64,000 nucleotides of DNA, taken from assembly GCA_021399445.1 (NCBI GenBank), contig JAJTUQ010000021.1, positions 62,001-126,000 of the forward strand, written 5' to 3'. The stretch is from Xylogone sp. PMI_703 (taxonomy: Eukaryota; Ascomycota; Leotiomycetes). Positions within the stretch are counted from its first letter, which is position 1. The number at the start of each line of letters is the position of its first letter. Of the stretch, positions 26,074 to 35,521 are shown one piece after another. The notes beneath the pieces are model-generated. The model made no database searches. It was not told the origin of the DNA and worked only from the letters and a program-made list of their open reading frames with translations. The position numbers were made by a program, and so were the translations under genes.

Positions 26074-27677
26074 ATAAGGTATTAAAAAAGTCCTATTACA
26101 GAAAGATAATAAGAAATATTAAAGACTAATAATTTTTTATTCCCGAAAATTTATTCTAGTTAAATTAAATTATAATATTTACAAGAAAAGAATTTTTGGT
26201 TATTATAAAATGTTGTAAGTATTGAAAGGTTTATCTGTATAATATTAAATATTAGTTTAAGATTCTGTTAGACTACAAGAATCTTATAACCTTTATAATC
26301 ACTAAAGATTTTAATAAAAAACAAGTATATTAGTATAAATATTAGTATAATATGATTTCAGGATTCGTCATATTCAAAGAATAAAGAATATTAAAATTAA
26401 TACTTTGAATAAGTAACTAGACTATATAAAAAAAATTTTAAACAAGAATTTATTATGTTTAAGAAAAAAAGTAATACTCTATACTTTAAACTATATACAG
26501 ATATTAATAATTATACAGATTATTAACAAAGATTGATTAAAGAAGATTAAATTAGTTATTACAAAAGAAAATTTTTTTTAAAAATCTTAAAACTAATTAA
26601 CTTGAAGATCAAAAATTTTTAGGTATTTAATTAAAAATAAGAAAATATTTATCTTATTAATAATTACTCAAGAATTTATAAAAGAACAATATAAATTATT
26701 TATATATAATTATCAAGAATCATTAAACCAAGAATAAGTTATAACAAGAATTCTTTATTTTTAAACTTTAATAAGAAATTACTAAAGTTATTAATAATTA
26801 TAACATTTGTCATAAGACTAAAACATCAAGAAAAAAATCTATAAAACAATTAATATTTCTTTAAATACTAAAAAAACTTTAAACTTTTATTTTATAGAAC
26901 TTTATCATAAGATTATCTTTATCAAGAAGTGTCAACAGGCCAAATGAAGATTATTATAACTTAATCTTTATTATAGTAAATAAACTTACAAAGTACTTTA
27001 TTATATTATTATGAAAAGAAATATAAATAACCGAAGATTTAATGAAAATCATGATTTTTAAAGTTATAGTAAATTATAACATTTTAATAAAAACTATTTC
27101 GGACAAAGATAAATTTTTATATCAAAATTCTAAGAAATAATCTGTAAAAGATTAAGTATTAAAAGAAAAATTACTACAAAAAGATAAGCTCAAATAGATA
27201 ATTAAATCAAGTGAGTTAACTAAATTATCAAAGTTTATTTTCATTATTATATAAATTATAAATAATCAAACTAGAAAAATCTTTTATTAATAATGTAATT
27301 AATATATAATAACATAAAAAATAAAATTATTAAAATTATATTTTCTTTGTAAATTATAATTATAAAACTTAAACTCATTTTATAAAAACGGAAATAAAGA
27401 ACATTTTTAAGATAATTGAATAATGAATAAACAAATTAGAAAAAATTTATAATTACTTAAAGTATAATATCAAATTTGTACAAAAATATATAAAGAAATA
27501 TTATAATCAAAAATATAATATAAAATTTAAGTTTAAAAAAATAAAGTTTATATTATTTATAAATTTATTAAAATAATAAGATTAAATAATAAATTAGATT
27601 AAAAAAAAGATTAACTTATACAAAATCGAAAAAAAACTAAAAAATCTAACATATAAACTAAAACTCTTTAATATTAT

Positions 27678-28281
27678 TGTCACGACCCCACAGGGTTGTG
27701 ACAAGCAACCTGAGTATAGGGCCCCTATAGCCGTCGCCTCAATTAAATAAGTATAAGTTAAGACGGCTATCAAGGACTTGGTTATGGTATTGTTAGTATT
27801 ATCGTATTATTAGTACTAGCGAAAAGATAGTACAAGTTTAACACTAATATTATAAAAAGGGTTATACAAGCTAAAAGATAATACTATTGAATTATAGTAC
27901 TAACTCTTTGATTATACTAGTTAAGTAATAATATTATCAGAGAAATAATATTACTTTTCTGCTTATACTAATGATTTACTCGTATATGTAAAAAGTTAAT
28001 ACTAACAGTTAAGTAAATACTTAGATTAGATAAGCAGATCTTATGGATCCCATGAATCCTTAGGAGGATCAATGGGATCAATAAGACTCGAAGAAAATTC
28101 ACTCTTTATATAAGTAGATAAAACTTACAGTAGATAAAAGTTTTGTGTTTAACTCAATTGATTTATAGTATACTTACATTTCATAATAACTATCCTAAGC
28201 TTTATGAAGCTATTCTCTTGTCCTTTACCTTCATCTATTATTTGAGTGATAGATAACCTATACCCTAGCAAGAATATTATA
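27678..28281 (+). repeat. Solo LTR, gypsy subfamily A, nested in G2
   Basis: Starts TGTCACGACCCCACAGGG and ends AAGAATATTATA, with target duplication ATTAT (27673-27677 and 28282-28286). It interrupts the chromodomain region of G2, which is colinear with G1 near 8040 once the LTR is removed. Its 3' half (ctatcctaagctttatgaagc, read here without its first base) matches the G1 LTR. Moderately RIP-mutated. Confidence 0.9.
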
Positions 28282-28704
28282 ATTATATAAATATACTTAA
28301 TATTTTATATAACTATATTAAAAAGATATTACTAAGATTATTATTAGTTCTGGACTTAAAGTTAAAATAAAATTTAAATATAAAATTAAAAGTTAAAAAA
28401 ATCTTAAAAAATAAATTAATAAAAAATATATAAATAATTAAATACTTAAAAACTAAAAAAGTATTTTATTAACTTTAATAAACTTTTAAAAAAGTATTTT
28501 ATTAACTTTAATAAACTTTTAAAAAAGTATAAATAAATAAAACAAATTAAGATAAATTAAATAAAACATTAATATAAACAAAAAAAATCAGTATCAAAAA
28601 AGAAAATCTCAGAAAGTTTAACTTTTACTTATTGAATAATTTCTGTCTAATAAAGTATTTCTTTTTTTTTCTGTTCTTGTTTAAGTCTTTCTTTTCCTTC
28701 GATA

Positions 28705-29290
28705 TGTAACGTTCCTACAAGGGTATGGGGTTATCTATCACTCAAATGATAGATGAAGGTAAAGGGCAAGAGAATATCTTCACAAGGCTTTAGGGTAGTT
28801 ACTATGAAATGCAGGTATGCTGTAAATCAATTGAGTTGAGCACGAAGCTCCTATCTACTGTGAAACTATCTACTTATATAATGAGGGTTAGTATATTGAG
28901 TATATTGGTTATACCCTATACTCGATATACTGGATATACACTTCACGTGATCGCTTATTTGCTAGTACTAGCTATCTGCACGTACAAGCAAATAGTTAGC
29001 ACAAGTGGAAAGGTAGTACTAATTTCCCGATAGTACTACCACCTAGTTAGTACAACCAAAGGGTTAGTACTACAACTTCGATAGTACTATCCTTTAGCTT
29101 GTACAACCCTTTTTATAGTACTAGTGTTGAACTTGTACTATCCTTTCGCTAGTACTAGTAATGCAATAGTACTAGTGATACCATAACCAGGTCCCTGATA
29201 GCCGTCTTAATCTATACTTATTTAACTAAGGTAATGACTATGGAGGCCTTATAATCCGGTCGCTTGTTACAACCTTGCGGGGTCGTGACA
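28705..29290 (-). repeat. Solo LTR, gypsy subfamily A, almost unmutated
   Basis: A 586-bp LTR in reverse orientation: plus-strand start TGTAACGTTCCTACAAGG, end GCGGGGTCGTGACA. It has a perfect CGATA target duplication (28700-28704 and 29291-29295). Unlike neighbouring copies it keeps most of its C and G, so it postdates most of the RIP in this block. The small open frame at 28809-29033 lies inside the LTR and is not a gene. Confidence 0.93.
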
Positions 29291-29768
29291 CGATAATATT
29301 TAACTTATTTATACTCTTTAAATTATAATATAATATCTTTATAACCCAAAAATAAAATTATTCCTTTGATAATTTAATTTTAACAGTTTTATTTATATTT
29401 TTAAAATCTTTTTCTAAGTTTTTTTTTACTTTTAGGAAAGTTTCTGTTCTTTAGTTATTAAGACTTTTTAGTTTATTAAAAAAAATTATGAATATTATAT
29501 TTTATATTATAAAAAATCTAAAGTTATAAAATATATTAATTTCTTTTTTTTATAATAATTACAAAAAAATATTTTAATACTAAAATTTTGAACTCTTGAA
29601 ATTAACTTAAGATAAACTTCTTTTTTTCTCTTTTATATTATTTTATTATAATTTTATTTAAGATTATACTTAAGATTATAATAAAAAAGAAAAAAAGATT
29701 AAATTATTATAAAAACTTTTATATTTTGGTTATAAACTTTAAGACAAAATTAAGTTAAAAAAAGATAA

Positions 29769-30350
29769 TATTATAAGATTATAAGATTATGACAAATGAC
29801 TTAATTATATAATCTTTATAATTATTGCTTTAGTTAAATAAATATAAATTAAGATAGTTATCAAAGACTTAATTATAATATCATTAATATTAATAAAAAG
29901 ATAATATAGGTTCAACATTAATATTATAAGAAAAATTATATAAACTATAAAATAATATTATCAAAATTATAATATTAACTTTTTGATTATATTAACTAAA
30001 TAATAATATTATCAGAGAAATAATATTACTTTTCCGTTTATATTAACAATTTGTTTGTATATGTAAAAAACTAGTACTAATAGTTAAACGAATATCTAGA
30101 TTAGATAAACAGATCTCATGGATCTTATAGATCTCAGAAAAATCAATGAGATTAATAAGACTCAAAGAAAATTCATTCTTTATATAAATAAATAAACTTA
30201 TAATAAATAAGAACTTTATGCTTAACCTAATTGATTTACAATATACTTACATTGTATAGTAAAGTTTTACAAATTAAATTTCACTTACTTCCTTGACTTC
30301 TCAAGCTTATTATTTAAGTAATAACTAAACCTTAACATAAGAACGTTATA
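29769..30350 (+). repeat. 3' LTR of G2 (subfamily B)
   Basis: 582 bp, starting tattataagattataag (mutated TGTTATG...) and ending AAGAACGTTATA. The sequence just before it (acaaaattaagttaaaaaaagata) corresponds to that before the G1 3' LTR. Its 3' half matches the subfamily-B LTRs at 13249 and 21398. Confidence 0.8.
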
Positions 30351-30405
30351 TACTGTAAATCAATTAAGTTAAGTATAAAACTATTTACTTATATAATAAA
30401 TATAT
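30351..30405 (-). repeat. LTR fragment, reverse orientation
   Basis: tactgtaaatcaattaag and ttacttatataat match two parts of the minus-strand LTR at about 28818-28890, with a deletion between them. It is a small remnant of another gypsy LTR abutting G2. Confidence 0.45.
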
Positions 30406-31951
30406 TATCTTGTTAAATTTTTGAACTTTGAAGATCTTAAGGTTTATCTTATGGACTCTTGGATTCTTAAAGTCTTAAGGTTTATTATATGATCTAATCA
30501 TCTAAGAGATTCCTGCTAGCCAGAATTTAGCAACAAGATTTTGACAATAAAATTCTATCAGTATTTTCTTATTAATCTTATTCAACCAGTTCATCTTTTC
30601 CAACAAAGTACTATTAGTTATAACTACTCTTATTAATATCTTTATTATTATCTTTTATTTTATTGTTATAAAGTTCATACTAACTTACATTAATACAATT
30701 TTACTAATAGATTTCAGTTATTAACCTTAGGTTATAATATAATTCTTTGTATTAATTCTAAATTATTTTATAAATACTTTATTAAGTTAAAAATTATATA
30801 GAAAAAATAATTAATAATAAATATAATATATTTTTGCTAAATATATAAACAAAAAAAGATTATAAAGATTAAATAAATTACCAGAAATATTAATTTAATT
30901 AATTTTATAACGAAAGTAAAACTTTCGAATATTCTGAAATAATTAATTAATATAAATATAATATAAATAAAAGTACTAGAATGAGTAAAATATAATAAAA
31001 TCAGTAAATATAAAGTAATTAAGAGATTTGCAAGTTATAAGACCGAAATCCGGGGAGAGACTAGTCCGAATTAGGAAATTAGTATATGATTCGAAAAACT
31101 CTTCGGATTTAAGCGTTTTAAGGTAATATAAGAATAATAAAAGAGTTAACCATTTTTAGAGTAATTTTAGTATTAGTTTATTTTATTATATGAATATTAT
31201 ATATACGTTAAACCTAATTAGGTAAGAGCTATAGTTAAGTTATAAACTTTATTATATCTCTTACTTCTAGAAAGAAATAAAGAGAATTAACTTTTATATA
31301 ACATAATTAGTATACTTATAATTAAAGATTTATAATCATGTTATACGTTATCAGAGTATACTAACAAATATAGATTTTACTTAATTGTTTAGAATATCCC
31401 GGAATCTTAGGTCAAATTTTAGAGGAATAAACGTTAAAATATAAAGATAAGAAGAGATCGAATAATGTATATCTTAATATATAAGCAAGGTATAGACGAG
31501 TAACAAAAAGTAGACGATTCAAGGGCTTTTCGTGCACAATCTGATATTAATTATGAACAAGTTAGAAGGTTAAGAAAGTAGAGGATAGAAGGATAAGAGG
31601 ATGTGGGGAGAAGTACAGAAGTCAAGAAGGGGGTTAGATGCCAGGGCACAGGCCTTACGAGGGCGAGACACCAGAGGAAATCGACATGATATGATATGAT
31701 ATGATGGTATGGTATTCCTACTAACAACACCGACTGTCCAACGTAGAATAACCCCCAAGGATCACCGTTCTGACCCTAAACCGTACTCTAAGGTGCTGTG
31801 GACGGCTTATAATGAGAAATTAATATATACAGGTCCACAGATAAATCTAGAATAGGATGCTTTAAGCTGTATACTTACTATATCTCATTCTCGATAGGTA
31901 TTAAAGGCCATGAACGAGGAATTACCTAATTAATAGTATTAGGGACAGAGT
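30406..31951. other. Transition from the AT-rich block to the gene island; no gene recognised
   Basis: AT-rich to about 31500, then normal composition. A short pentanucleotide run (ATGAT repeated, 31687-31707) is present. The open tract at 31570-31758 starts at a non-ATG codon, shows no recognisable family and spans this simple repeat, so I do not call it a gene. The last 200 bp probably hold the 3' UTR of the aldehyde dehydrogenase gene. Confidence 0.4.
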
Positions 31952-33604
31952 TCAGTTCATCAAACTCCCACTCATACTACCATATGTGATCATCTTCGTA
32001 ACCTGGTACTCCCTAATTCCATATTTACTCCCTTCTCTCCCAAACCCACTCTCCTTTACCCCTCCAAATGGCGCAGCAACATCCGAGATCAAACCTGTAT
32101 TGACACCCACCATGCCCAGCTCCAGCGCCTCAACAACACGTTGCACCCTCTGTAAATCTCTACTGAAGACATACCCCGCCAGGCCAAGTGTGCTAGCGTT
32201 GGCTAACTGGAGAACTTCCTCCTCGGACGAGAACTTGAATAGCCCGGCTACAGGACCGAAGGTCTCTTCGGACGCCAGAGCCATTGAAGATTTCATGTTC
32301 GTGATGATGGTAGGCTGGAAAAAGAGTGCACCAAGTTCCGGCATTCTTTGACCTCCTTGAATGACCTCGCCTCCTTTTTGCTGTGCATCACGGACATGCG
32401 CTTCCACTTTGCTGATTGCACGATCATGAATCAGTGGTCCGTGAGTTACGCCGCGATTGAAGCCACCACCCACAAGGAATTCCTTGACATTTAAGGAGAG
32501 TTTCTGTGCAAATATGTCGTATATTCCAGATTGAACATAGATTCTATTCGCACATACGCATGTCTGGCCCGATAAACGAAATTTGCTTGTGATAACGCCA
32601 TCTATAGCAAGATTGATGTCAGCGTCATCGAAGACGATGAAAGGGGCATTGCCACCGAGCTCAAAAGAGAGCTTTTTGAGCGTCAAGGAGGATTGCTTCA
32701 TTAAAAGTTTGCCCACAGCGGTGGAGCCCGTGAAAGAGACCTTTCTGATTATTGGGGAGGTCGTCAACAGCTCTCCTACGGAGACTGTGTTCTTGAGGCA
32801 GCTTACGACATTTATTACCCCTTTAGGAAAACCGGCACGGTGGGCTAGTTCAGCAAGTGCGAGTGCTGTGAAAGGGGTTTCACCGGGGGACTTGGCCACA
32901 AGGGTACATCCAGCTGCTATGGCGGGCCCAATCTTTCGCGTCATCATTGCGGCGGGGAAATTCCATCTTCACGTCTAGTTAATTGGACTCGATGACAATA
33001 CAATGGGAAGGAGACCTACGGAGTGATCAAGGCACATACTCCAACCGGCTCTTTGTAGGTGACGACGCGATTTCCGGCCACGGAAGCAGGGATTGTGTCG
33101 CCGTATACTCGCGGTGCCTCTTCACTAAACCATTCTAGAAAACTAGCTGCATAGGCGGTTTCTCCCTTGGCATCAGCGAGAGGCTTCCCATTCTCCCAGG
33201 TGATTAGTCGTGCGATGTCCTCGCCGTTTTCGACCTATCAAATCAACGGATATTAGATATCCTGGCATTTGACTGACTTCCTACGTACCACTAAGTCATA
33301 CCACTTTCTCAACAGCTTGGAGCGCTCTCGACCGGTCAATTTTCTAAAGTATGGCAGAGCGGCTGCTGCCGCATCAATGGCAAGTTGAGCGTCTTCGGTA
33401 TCACATTCAGGGGCTGTTCCAACAAGTTTACCGGTTGCTGGATCTGTGATTTTTCAGTGATTGCACCCTACCTATAATCAGATAATATTTACCATGGACC
33501 TCGAACGTCTTTCTCGATCGTGCCTTCACCCACTCGCCATTGATATATAGGACATCGGTTTTGAGGAACGAAGGATCGTCGAGCTTAGGCACTTCATGAG
33601 TCAT
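31952..33604 (-). CDS. NAD(P)-dependent aldehyde dehydrogenase, succinate-semialdehyde dehydrogenase-like
   Basis: A four-exon gene: complement of 31952-32966, 33020-33234, 33289-33443 and 33493-33604, giving 498 aa. All three introns have GT-AG ends and restore conserved blocks (FEVHDPATG, KWYDLVVENGEDIARL, ALITPWNFPAAM). The catalytic glutamate is in FELGGN (E263), the nucleophile in SGQTC (C297), and the cofactor-loop motif is SFTGST (238-243). It oxidises an aldehyde to a carboxylic acid; closest by motif are fungal succinate-semialdehyde dehydrogenases (GabD/UGA2 type). Exact substrate is unknown. In this cluster it could oxidise the aldehyde released by the DapA-family enzyme, or alpha-ketoglutarate semialdehyde. 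It is divergently transcribed from the isopropylmalate-dehydrogenase-like gene through a 476-bp shared promoter carrying a GGCTATAGCC site. Confidence 0.92.
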
Positions 33605-33919
33605 ATTGGAAAATGGGTGTGGAATCCGACAGGCTGGGATATACTTCCGTACATTGTTAAGTCACCGTCTCTAGATATATTTCTCAAAGGATATCCATCC
33701 TACAGAACGTAGCCGTGCAGACTTAGATTCGGACCCGTATCCGTATAGGTCAATCGCGCGTTTTCCGCCCTAGTAAGATTGGACTGGATCAGTTAAATTA
33801 GTTAACTAATGGAAATCGAATGACTAAGAGTAGAAACCCCAAACCTATACCCGATGCTCTATCCCTATATAGCTTGGACATCACAACTGTCGGCAATAGC
33901 TGACGTGCAGTTTAGCGGC

Positions 33920-33929
33920 GGCTATAGCC
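33920..33929. promoter_or_regulatory. GGCTATAGCC palindrome in the shared dehydrogenase promoter
   Basis: A perfect 10-bp palindrome, preceded by C to give CGGCTATAGCCA, 316 bp upstream of the aldehyde dehydrogenase ATG and 152 bp upstream of the isopropylmalate-dehydrogenase-like ATG. A degenerate version (GGCAATAGCT) lies 28 bp to its left at 33892. It is proposed as a site for the cluster Zn2Cys6 regulator. Confidence 0.65.
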
Positions 33930-34080
33930 AGAACCCTTGAAATTTCTAGACGATTGCAGGGATTCGAGGTGCTGGAGCAATTCAAAGACCACGATCCGAT
34001 TTCATCTGAGTCGCATTCAATATATTTATAAATTCTGATTATTGTCAAGATTCATTCAAGTTCTTCACGTTGCCGAAATC

Positions 34081-35214
34081 ATGTCTGAATTCAAATTCCT
34101 TATCCTCGGCGGCGACCATATCGGCCCAGAGGTCGTCGATGAAGCCGTCAAGGTTCTCCGCGCCGTTGAGGCCCACCCTTCAGTCGTGAAGAGGGGCATA
34201 AAGTTCAATATGGACTTCGACCTGCTCGGTGGCCAATCAATTGAGGTTCATGGTATCCCACTCAGACCAGAAGTCATCGAGAAGGCCAAGAAATCGGACG
34301 CGGTGCTTTTTGGTGCGGTTGGAAGTCCTAAATACAGCATTCACGCCAAAGTAAAACCAGAGGGCTGCGTTCGTGCGTTGCGGAAAGCCCTGGGCTGCTG
34401 GGCCAATCTTCGACCATGCAAATTCGCGTCACCTGGAATCATCAAGTGCTCACCGATTAAGGAGTCGGTAGCCAAAGGCACTGACTTCATTATTCTTCGA
34501 GAGAACACGGGAGGAGTGTATTTTGGGGAGAGAGTAGAGGAAAAGGACTACGCACATGATGTATGGGGCTATAACCGCTGGGAGATTGAGCGTATTGGTC
34601 GAATGGCAGCCTATCTCTCCCGTGAGCATGGTGGTGCAGCTGGCCCAAGCAAAATCACATCGATTGACAAGGCCAACGTCCTGTCCGTAAGTAAATTGTG
34701 GCGGGAAGCAGTGGGCACGCTTCACGACCGGGAGTTCCCAGATATACCCCTGGTCAACCAGCTGTCAGACTCCTTGGCTTTGATTATGATAAAGAATCCT
34801 CGATCACTGAATGGGATTGTTCTTTGTGATAATCTTTTTGGGGACCTGTTCTCGGACGAAGCAGCCGGTATCGTAGGATCTCTTGGATTCAGTCCTTCCG
34901 GGTGTTTGTCTCAAATTCCGAGCGAGGGAAGGGCTCTTGGCATATATGAACCTAGCCATGGCTCTGCACCAGACCTACCCCCTAACAGGGCCAACCCAAT
35001 AGCAACCATTCAGAGTGCTGCTCTGATGCTGCGATATAGTTGCGGCTTGACTGATTTGGCCGATGCTATTGACAAAGCTGTGAGTATTGCGCTCGATGAT
35101 AAAGCGAATGGGGGTCTAGAAGTGCGCACTGGGGACATTGGAGGAAGCGCCTCATGCACGGAGATGGGAGATGCGGTTGTTCAAGCATTAAATCAGGTTC
35201 TTGATATGCCTTGA
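34081..35214 (+). CDS. 3-isopropylmalate dehydrogenase-like beta-decarboxylating dehydrogenase
   Basis: A 377-aa single-exon enzyme. I chose the ATG at 34081 because the open frame upstream starts only at a TTG. The family oxidises a 2-hydroxy acid carrying a beta-carboxylate and releases CO2, using NAD and Mg2+. Visible family residues are the catalytic Tyr147 (in GGVYFG) and Lys197 (DKANVL), metal-site aspartates 230, 255 and 259, and the GSAPD nucleotide loop at 295-299. Two substrate-region differences stand out. The usual RELxGG is RENTGG (140-145), resembling isocitrate/homoisocitrate dehydrogenases. The hydrophobic pair before the helix arginine is V97-R98, adding a charge. A leucine-biosynthetic role therefore looks unlikely, and a more acidic substrate is plausible. 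Its neighbour, the dehydratase-like gene, would supply the preceding step. Confidence 0.88.
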   Translation: MSEFKFLILGGDHIGPEVVDEAVKVLRAVEAHPSVVKRGIKFNMDFDLLGGQSIEVHGIPLRPEVIEKAKKSDAVLFGAVGSPKYSIHAKVKPEGCVRALRKALGCWANLRPCKFASPGIIKCSPIKESVAKGTDFIILRENTGGVYFGERVEEKDYAHDVWGYNRWEIERIGRMAAYLSREHGGAAGPSKITSIDKANVLSVSKLWREAVGTLHDREFPDIPLVNQLSDSLALIMIKNPRSLNGIVLCDNLFGDLFSDEAAGIVGSLGFSPSGCLSQIPSEGRALGIYEPSHGSAPDLPPNRANPIATIQSAALMLRYSCGLTDLADAIDKAVSIALDDKANGGLEVRTGDIGGSASCTEMGDAVVQALNQVLDMP

Positions 35215-35521
35215 GTTTTCATAGAGTGTAACAATAGAAATATTGCAGGATAGAGTTATAGTTACTTTGCCATTTATAAGGAATATCCTCATGCTTCAGT
35301 AATAATAGTCATCATTGAACAGGTACATAGAATTTTACAAGTTATCTTTAGTGCGCTATTATATGTCACCTTTTTAAAACCTATGGGCTCTGTAGATAGT
35401 GCTGTTCTAGCTCGCAAGTTCCTGGAGTCCACAACGGTCTACAAATGTGAGTTAATATAAGAGGCAAACCCAATTTTAAAATGTTTATTTATTTTAAAGA
35501 TCATTAGTTGACTGCCTCCGT
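35215..35521. other. Convergent intergenic region
   Basis: 307 bp between the 3' ends of the convergent dehydrogenase-like and dehydratase-like genes. AT-rich; it presumably holds both polyadenylation regions. No further gene seen. Confidence 0.5.

Larger units (their letters stand above)
22050..28600 (+). pseudogene. Gag-pol of G2, destroyed by RIP
   Basis: A degenerate coding region interrupted by insertions. The clearest part is an RT tract at 25280-25492 reading MYLDNILIYSKTLKEYKQH (the DD of the active site now DN), open for about 70 codons. Integrase remnants follow at about 26690-27400. The C-terminal region resumes after the solo LTR at 28287 with sequence matching the chromodomain part of G1. 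A short tandem duplication (aaaagtattttattaac, 28467-28534) lies near the end. It is not expressible. Confidence 0.78.
21398..30350 (+). mobile_element. Ty3/gypsy chromovirus, RIP-degenerate, with four nested insertions (element G2)
   Basis: Bounded by subfamily-B LTRs at 21398-21994 and 29769-30350. Its pol is homologous to that of G1, while its gag and LTRs differ. It carries two short TG...CA insertions (24113-24395, 25837-26073) and two solo LTRs (27678-28281, and 28705-29290 on the minus strand); these can be removed cleanly using their target duplications to restore colinearity with G1. No matching target duplication is visible for G2 itself (aaaat versus tactg), so one end may have been rearranged. 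Confidence 0.82.
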
